A stretch of 64,000 nucleotides of DNA, from assembly GCF_964340395.1 (NCBI RefSeq), contig NC_135560.1, forward strand, positions 16,019,598-16,083,597, written 5' to 3'. Source of the DNA: Glandiceps talaboti (taxonomy: Eukaryota > Hemichordata > Enteropneusta > Spengelidae). Positions 56,701 to 64,000 of the stretch are shown in pieces. The translations under genes were made by a program, and so were the position numbers. The notes below the pieces were generated by a model that was given only the letters and a program-made list of their open reading frames with translations, did no database searches and was not told where the DNA came from. The stretch's first letter is position 1. Each line of letters opens with the position of its first letter.

Positions 56701-58877
56701 GACTCTTATTTGTATCCAATCACACACAAAAAATCACTTGGAGAAGTTTGTACGACGAAAACATTAATAGTCAAGTACATGTGTAATTTGAACCCAGAAC
56801 GTTTCTGTGATCGAATTATAAGGTTTTTTTGGTGATGTTATTAAAATCGTTATTTTCGTGACGATTCCTAGCATACGCGATTTAAATTAATGGTCACTAA
56901 AGTGACTGTACACTGACTCCTCGCTAATATGTATCGTATATCTCTATTGTACGTTGAATAAAAATGTGTCCACTTAAAAATTGTAACTTTATGCAGCAAA
57001 TTAAAAATTATTTGTGCGGGAAAGTACAAAAGAAGTGCGCACATGCACTGTGCATTTTCTGCGAGTAACAGTAATCTCCTTCTTTTGAAGATAGCAAGAA
57101 AAAAAAGACGGAAAAAGTCGTTCAACGTGAGGTTGCCTGCTATGCTACATGCAGTGACTCCGAAGATGCGCTCGATCTCATTTACATCTTGTTCCTTATA
57201 TTAAAACATTTCATACTGATAAAACGGCAGATCTCGTTTTGGAATATTTGGTGGCCCTGAAAAACTATTAAAATAGGTACGCAGTTTAAGATCCACTCTT
57301 TGAAGATCCACTTTCAATAATTGTGTTCGACGTTGTCTTTGGTTAAAATGTTGTTTAATTTAATTATCTCATTGCACACTGACACTAACGGTATTCCGCA
57401 ATTCATTTTGAAGCGACAATTTGCTATGGAAAGAATATCCCTGAATTTGTAAACAGAGCTGTACCTTCGACATCAAAATCCAAACTTCAATTGCCATTAT
57501 AGTGATAAAGACAAGGAGAATTCACTGAGTTCACCTTGGGTTCCGACATAAACGAGGCCATAAATGTTTTGGGAGTTGGGTAAAGAAAATAATTATTTTG
57601 TTGTGTTACTTATTTGAGAAAGCACCACCCATTTGTTTTTACTTTGAATGTGACATCTTTTCGGCAACTACTTTGAAAGATGCGACATTAGGCCAGAAAA
57701 AATGAAAAAGCTGTTCAACCTACCCATATATTTTTTTCTGGTGATGGGTAATATATACTCATGTGGGCTTCGCATTTTTTTTTCAAAATTAAATGTATTT
57801 CTTTATATTTTCTAAATAGTACATGTAACAATATACATTTGAGTCTATTCCAAATTATATAATATCTTATACAGTGGTTTACTTGGATCTGATGATGCAT
57901 ACAAGCATGAATTGGGATTAAATTAAGTTGTTGCATATCCAATGTGCACTAAAAAGAATTCAACAAAAGTTTACGACCATTGGAGTGGGCTGAGCAGTCA
58001 TTGGGCCATCAAAAGTCTGAAAGTCTTGAAATGTTTTGCTCTTTATTCGGGATTTTTGGAACCAAATTAAACTTCAGGAGAAGTCATTTACCAAGTGCAT
58101 ATCCGCAAAATATCTTTCAGCTTTGCCACAACAAAATACACTTCCAGATAATATGTAATGCATAGCATAATTGTTTCAATTCTGGTATTTTATTACCGTA
58201 TTCAAGCATTGTAAGACTTTAAATTATGTCTATGGTTTGACATTGTATGCCTCTAAATGGCCTTCTACACTGTCTTATTTTAAATTTTTTCACCTTTGGA
58301 GTTGATTGGAAATCATTAACAATCAAGTTGACAATTGTCTTTCTCCCAAAACAAGGTGGAAGGTGTCTGGCTAAGTACCTGTATAGGTTAGAGCTAATTA
58401 GAGACATCTCCTTATGCACGTGAAGTCCACATCCTGTGTAAAGTAATCTTGAGTTTCATTTGGCGGGGCTTAACATTTTTTTTTAGAAGAGAGGGTGAGA
58501 GGAACTACATCATTTGTTTAACCGTAATTGTGTACATTTCCTAACTGTAGTTATGCAGACAACGGATAGTATTAAGATGACTGAATAAGTTCTATTTAAA
58601 CTGAAATATTTTGTATTTTGCTATCATTATATATGGTTTGTTTTATCCTTGTCAAGCATTGTGAAAAAAATGAAATCCAAATGTGATGGGTTAGGTTACC
58701 CGTTGACCAGCATTTTTTATTTTTTCTGGATGATATTTAATTGCGTATGCTAAAATAGATATTATGTAAATTACATGCAAATGTATGGTCAATTAACACC
58801 TTTCTAAATTTTAAATGCATGATTGCACCCAAAGGTCTGCTCCCTTCCCCTGGCAATGTGGCCAGGCTACGGCCCTG
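53778..58877. other. Spacer between sulfotransferase copies 2 and 3
   Basis: Near-identical duplicate of the copy 1-2 spacer, including the CRE-like palindrome at 54768-54781. It holds nothing beyond that spacer. Confidence 0.7.
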
Positions 58878-59228
58878 GTTGTATTTCACGTCTTGTCCTT
58901 GACGCTTCTTCAGGCTGACTGTCTGTTACCACTCAAAACAACAGCAGTCTTGTAGGATAGATTGTAAGTACTAATATTGAATTCATACCTGGATGATCGA
59001 GACATTAAACGTATCTTACTGTGGACCTTATAAAATGGTTTAAGAAGGACCCAAGCTGATGCGGTGAATACGGCTTGATATCTTTATTTACTTCAATATA
59101 TTTATTTCGTTGTTTGTCGTTTTTGTAGTTCAGGGGGTGAACGTGGGGAGAATTGGCTCACTTCCTGAATAACAAAATCGAAAACAAACGACAACCGTTT
59201 TCCCCACGTCATATTTTACACAATGTAA

Positions 59229-60506
59229 TCAGATTGAGAAGAACCCCTCTTTGGTAAGAAAACTTGGCATTGGCCGAAACCATGTTTGATTTTCTTTCTC
59301 AAACGTCCACTTGTTTCTAACTTTCACCCAACCAAAAATGTCAAATATACGATCCGAGCATAAATTTTGGATGCGTGTCACTTCATTATAGGTGAAATAA
59401 TTCACCCACTTCGTTAGGGATACGGTATAATCATTACGACCATAAGCTGCTTCATCGGTGTCCTCATGTTGTGAATTCAAACCTATGAATTCAGATATCA
59501 GTTTTCCAATACTTCCCCTGTCACTAGCCATATCTTCATAGCGAACCAAAATAGTATTCTTTCTTAACCATCTCGAACCATTCATTATCGAATCGTAGTT
59601 TGTTTCCAGCCAATCACAGTGTTGCCTGACGTATTCATTCAGGACCAATCTCTTTTGCGAGAGCGAGAGATTTTTCTTGACTCCAAACTTTTTCAATCGA
59701 GAATTAGCCATACCACGTGGATCCCTTGCCAGGAATATAACCTTAACGTTATTCTTCTGTAACATATCTGAATATGTAGCAATATCGTTTCCTCGGACAA
59801 TTTTGGAGATGACGTGCTTTGATTGACATAATGTTGTGAGGGCGCCCTCGGTAATCGGCTTTTGCAAGTCGTTCAAACGTGCCCGATTTCTGTACAACGA
59901 GTTATCTTTATTCATCCCTTTTATGAAATACTGGTGTTTTGTGAAATTGCAATGATAAATATCATTCAAGAAATGTAGTAATGTCGTCTGAAGTTCTTGC
60001 AAATGCGCACGACTGTCGTTTCGGACATTCCCTTTAAGCGCACTACATTTAAATATCACATGACCAGGTTCGTAGACGTATAAGAAATCTGAACGGTTAC
60101 TCAAATATTGAGCAAGTGCTTTTGATCCAGTAGTCATTCGTCCGAACACTAGCACATGTTTGTAAGAGTTCGTGCTTGGCGACTTTTCCATCGTGTGTTG
60201 TTCAGCGGAGTTCCTAACTCTCTTGTGTTCTTGTATGTCATTGACTGATTTTGTTGAGTTTGTTGGCGATCGACGTGCTGCTACATTGGTCAACTCTTCA
60301 CCTTGGCTTGGCAACGAACCAATATCGAAGACATGATCTTCACCTTGATTAGTTTCTTCAAATCCAGTCATTGCTTTTGGTGTGGAACTTGTGTTGTCGC
60401 TATCATTTTTAACAGCATACCTCAGCACAAACACCACCTGCACTATTACAATGACAACCACGATGATGACAAGTGTGCTTTTTTTAAATTGCTTGCAATA
60501 TACCAT
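59229..60506 (-). CDS. Carbohydrate sulfotransferase, tandem copy 3
   Basis: 425 residues from ATG 60506 to TGA at 59229. The N-terminus differs most among the three (membrane anchor with VVVIVIVQVVFVLRYAV, basic tail QFKKS). The catalytic domain has HVLVFGRMTTGSKAL, YVYEPGHVIF, LARDPRGMANSRLKKFG, LVRYEDM and the C-terminal EGFFSI. The intron-free coding region, the short upstream intron and the start context are shared with copies 1 and 2. Its upstream (right) flank is similar only to ~61.64 kb and lacks a ~730-bp block present upstream of the other copies, so this is the edge of the array. No frame damage is seen. Confidence 0.9.
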   Translation of the reverse strand: MVYCKQFKKSTLVIIVVVIVIVQVVFVLRYAVKNDSDNTSSTPKAMTGFEETNQGEDHVFDIGSLPSQGEELTNVAARRSPTNSTKSVNDIQEHKRVRNSAEQHTMEKSPSTNSYKHVLVFGRMTTGSKALAQYLSNRSDFLYVYEPGHVIFKCSALKGNVRNDSRAHLQELQTTLLHFLNDIYHCNFTKHQYFIKGMNKDNSLYRNRARLNDLQKPITEGALTTLCQSKHVISKIVRGNDIATYSDMLQKNNVKVIFLARDPRGMANSRLKKFGVKKNLSLSQKRLVLNEYVRQHCDWLETNYDSIMNGSRWLRKNTILVRYEDMASDRGSIGKLISEFIGLNSQHEDTDEAAYGRNDYTVSLTKWVNYFTYNEVTRIQNLCSDRIFDIFGWVKVRNKWTFEKENQTWFRPMPSFLTKEGFFSI

Positions 60507-60518
60507 TATTGCATTCAA

Positions 60519-60667
60519 CTATTGGAAGACACAGAAAAAGGTGATTTACTTCATGATTTCACCAGCTTTACAATTATTGAACATTTGTATATTAAAAACT
60601 GCTCATTAAAATGTATATCTCTGAAAAAAAAGTCAACACTTAGTTCTCTTCCTCTCGTTTTCCTTAC
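60519..60667 (-). other. Putative 5' UTR intron of sulfotransferase copy 3
   Basis: Donor AAAG|GTAAGGA and acceptor CTTCCAATAG; 149 nt, with small indels relative to copies 1 and 2. Confidence 0.5.
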
Positions 60668-61644
60668 CTTTATGGCAGCATCCGAATCCTTCGATGTAAT
60701 GTAAGTGTTCTGATATAATTGGTGAGAGGTGTTGTGCCTTTCCAACGAATACGTATGCTGGGATTACGTCAAGGGCTAAGCGCTGCCGTATGTACCTTTA
60801 TTGGTGAGTGTCATCCTATCATCAATCAACAGATTATATACCGTACTATACAAATGCAATGCAAGTTACGTGTACTGTTCATTTACACTGAGCCCAACTT
60901 ATTTATAGTTCGAGATGGAAGTTTTAACAGAAGCTCTTGCAAATAGAAGTGTTATTTTTTTTCATCAAACGAAAGGACTAGGTTTTCCCTTAACATATTA
61001 TTATTTTATTCCAATCCATGGCATCTTTTTAATAATCAGTTGGTCTGCAGTATGTTGTAAGCTTGTCAGAGCTGTTCTTGAAAGAAAAGAGTTCAATTGC
61101 AATACACTATCAAATCATATACATAATGTTGGTTATCGGTTAATACTGTAGCAGCTGTCGTATGATTTGAAAATATTCATGGAGTATTCATGATAAAAAT
61201 TGTGTTTTGATAAGTGTATCATTTCATACCTATTATAAAACAAACCTCGATCTGCCAATCAAAATGAGAAAATTAACTAATATTTCGGTACCTTCACTTG
61301 GCACTCTCGATCTTCCAATACCTCTTTGATAACAAGCATTGAAATGAAATACAAGGTCCTTGTTTGAGAATTGAATAATTGCTAAAAAATGTATTAACTA
61401 CAATAATGCTCCATACAACTTTAGCCATTTGACAATTGATAGATCGATGTTTAAGTGTGTATATTTCATGGCAAGCACTGCACCACATGAATAGAATACA
61501 TAGTACGTGACAGGAATTTCCACTTAAATCAATTATTTTGTAAATGACTTCACTAAGGAACAACATACGCAAACTATTTCATCATTTTTTTGATAGATTT
61601 TAATAATGACGTGTCATAAGAAACTTAGTTAAAAGTGTCAGAGA

Positions 61645-64000
61645 ATCTCATAAACAAGTTTATGAGGCTGACAATCTATTATAAATCAACAGATTTACAA
61701 AACGTAAAAATGCAACTCAATACAAATTAATGTTCTAAGGCGCTAAGCAAACTCGTAAGTTAGGGGTTGGTCAGTTTCTGTGGCCTGAATATGTGACTAT
61801 GCATTAGAACTAAATGATATAGGGGAGTTAACCTGCTTTTGGTTTTATAGAGATTGTGGTGGTGGTGGTGGTGGTTCGAGGGTTTCAGAGAATACTGACC
61901 AGTCCCTTTATAGTTCATGGAAGTAAGAAACTCTCACAAACAAATGACTGTTGATGCCATCAAACAGTAGATACTCCTTGTAGTACTATTCCATAAAAGT
62001 ATGGTTGATAAGTAAATAATTTGCATATATAGTAACCTTATATATATATAACTAATGTTAGTACCCTATTAATCTATAAGAGTTTACTATGTATTGAACT
62101 GGTTGGAGACAAATTGGGAATTGTACAGAAATGACAGTAAATTTTATGAAAACAAAAGAAACTCCTCAATCTCATAAAAACAAAAGAAGCACTATATCTA
62201 TCCCTTGAAAACAAAAGAAACACCACATTAACATTGAATCATGTTAGGCTGAAGTACATAAAATTGATCCATATAAAAACTCACTGACTATTCTAGTGGG
62301 GACAGGTGGTATGGTTTGATTAAACCAGTTGAGAATTGATAATGTGGGGGTAGGGCTGTGGAGTGTGACTGAGAACTTAAACAAGTGTTGGGAAAATAAT
62401 TCAGAAACGTCTATGTGTTGACAAAAGTGACAATTGCTGAAATACAACACCTAAATTACCCTGAATATCTTTGGAAAATGTGTAACTGAAAATGTTATCC
62501 AAGTTACATTCCAGTAAATCATCCCTTCCTCGTGTATTCTTTCCAAAGTTTTTTTTTTTTTTTTTTTTTTGGGGGGGGGGGTATTAGCACAGACTTGTCT
62601 GTGGTACTAGTAACTTGAACTACAACTACATTGCATCTTGCCAGCTATTGTTAATATCTTCTTCTGATGGCTGGATGGTCAACCAGGCAAGCGTTCTCTC
62701 TACGACTAAGATAGCCGGCCCTACTCGTATGGCTGCAGTGTACGTTGCACTCCACACACACAGTGGAGTCGAGTAAAGACATGAGACCATAGACGTTGGA
62801 GAGCTAGAGACACCTCTCTCCAACGTCTATGGTCAGCCTTATGAATATTATATGTAATTCAGATAATTAAAAAATATACTTGAAGAAGAACGAATTCCTG
62901 TGCGATGAAAAGTTTGGGTTTTAACTTTAGTATTAATGAAAATTCCACCCCATATTGTACGACTATGCTGTCATCAACATAACAAATGAACAACAACAGC
63001 ATTTCAAGTTCGTCGGCGGTAGGCACCATCATATCACTCTGCATGGATTTCGTGACGATTTTGACGCCATAGTTACATAGCTATGTGCCAACACTAATCT
63101 TCAGTTCTCCCGTATAAACAAATTTTGACAGTTTATGTAAGTAAACTGCGTGAAATACCCAAATAAGGTCGAGTTTCTTGTGAGTCAAGTTATCGCCGTC
63201 TTTCATGCAAGTTGCCATTTTATCACAGCATTGTGGGACTGATTTTTGTACGCATGTGCAATTTTTCTCAAAATGGCGGATCTTACTCGCTGTCCAAAGT
63301 AACTGCATGGTAAGTTTTCTCACTTTTTAAATATCACCCCAAACTTTTTATGGAGTGTAAAAACAATCTTCTTATAGAGTAGTTTATGTTGTGTGTGCAT
63401 GCAAAATTTTACCCTTTCTTTTATTTATCATTTCCACATGTACCGAAAAATCAAAGTTTTGATGTACGGTCCGTTTCCCAGCTGACAGCCAGCTCAGCCT
63501 TTGTTGTTTGTTTATAGAACTTTTTACTGCGAAGCACTTATTACTTACTGCCTACTCCGGGCGTCTAACAATTATTTGCTGTCCACACCATGGGATAGAT
63601 ATGAGATTTTTCTACCGCAAAGGAAACGTTGCTGGTTTGTTTGATACGGACATGTCTATTCGGTTGTTCATTTGTAAAATTTGTGTAGTAACCTGATACT
63701 TCAAGGAGATACCAATGTGCAAAGGTCACAGACGCCATTTTGGAGGGGCGGCAAACCCTCTTTCTAAAACCAGACCAAATCTTTCGGTTCTCCAGCTAAA
63801 GAAAATGTCCAGAAATGTGTAGTTGAATCGTTAAACCTACGCTCTGAACGTACAGGAAATTATGTGGTAGCTCACCCATCTACGCATGGCGAGTGGAGTC
63901 TTGACACATAGGCCAATTGTAGCCAGCTGCTGGGCTTTTTAAATCTGTTTACACGACATCTAGAAGTACTCATAATTGACCAAAGGAACAGTTTGTAGAG
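61645..64000. other. Right-hand region without a supported gene
   Basis: Contains a GGT run (~61855-61874), T/G homopolymers (~62549-62581), the hairpin at 62785-62834, and at ~63272-63313 a possible first exon on the plus strand (AAAATGGCGGATC and CATG|GTAAGT). That last reading hits a stop after nine codons. No protein homology recognised. Confidence 0.4.
62785..62834. repeat. Perfect 19-bp inverted repeat with a 12-nt loop
   Basis: GACCATAGACGTTGGAGAG at 62785-62803 is exactly complementary to 62816-62834. A second small hairpin (ACTCCAC...GTGGAGT) lies just to the left. It may be part of a foldback transposable element or a structured transcript; nothing nearby decides. Confidence 0.85.

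Larger units (their letters stand above)
45124..61644. repeat. Tandem segmental array of the sulfotransferase unit (three copies, ~6.88-kb period)
   Basis: The units begin with the same block (GTTGTATTTCACGTC) at 45124, 51996 and 58878, giving periods of 6,872 and 6,882 bp. Unit 1 and unit 2 spacers (46.75-51.99 and 53.63-58.87 kb) differ only by scattered single bases and 1-bp indels. Unit 3 is truncated: its similarity stops near 61644 and it lacks a ~730-bp internal block. Confidence 0.95.

Noticed and set aside
63272-63313. Possible first exon AAAATGGCGGATC...CATG|GTAAGT on the plus strand
   Set aside because: The first ATG meets a stop after nine codons and no downstream exon is visible before the window ends.

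Overview
This is eukaryotic (animal) nuclear DNA: AT-rich, full of microsatellites and dispersed repeats, with spliced genes bounded by GT-AG introns. I see no bacterial, viral or CRISPR content. The gene content (a mitochondrial ribosomal protein, a PDIA3/ERp57 orthologue and a local expansion of Golgi carbohydrate sulfotransferases), the tRNA-derived SINEs and the intron pattern suggest a marine invertebrate. A non-vertebrate deuterostome (hemichordate, lancelet or echinoderm) is my best guess, at low confidence.

Layout. (1) 1-11.4 kb: no gene I can support; two MITE-like elements at the extreme left, then long TATG, CAGA and ATAC microsatellites. (2) 11.4-26.1 kb, minus strand: a complete eight-exon MRPS11 gene. 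I rebuilt it by hand; all splice phases agree and it encodes 209 residues. Its introns hold two tRNA-derived SINE types, two minisatellites, a cluster of POU octamers and a long inverted repeat that contains exon 3. (3) 26.1-29.0 kb: the intergenic space between divergent (head-to-head) genes, ending in a CpG-richer promoter with paired CCAAT boxes. (4) 29.0-42.5 kb, plus strand: a complete twelve-exon PDIA3 (ERp57) gene of 489 residues ending in KSEL, with two WCGHC thioredoxin active sites. (5) 42.5-45.4 kb: a decayed repeat region that includes a degraded older piece of the next array. (6) 45.4-61.6 kb, minus strand: three tandem type II membrane sulfotransferase genes (copies 1-3) in ~6.88-kb units. 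The spacers between copies are almost identical, and copy 2 is a mosaic of copies 1 and 3. (7) 61.6-64 kb: no supported gene; one perfect 19-bp hairpin.

Functionally, MRPS11 acts in the mitochondrial small ribosomal subunit, PDIA3 folds glycoproteins in the ER, and the sulfotransferases sulfate glycans in the Golgi. There is no evidence that these act as one system. The most interesting points are the mosaic array with an unusual PAPS-binding loop, the MRPS11 exon inside a hairpin repeat, and a triplicated splice acceptor in front of PDIA3 exon 3. Exon limits come from reading splice signals and homologous residues by eye; no alignment or transcript data were available.
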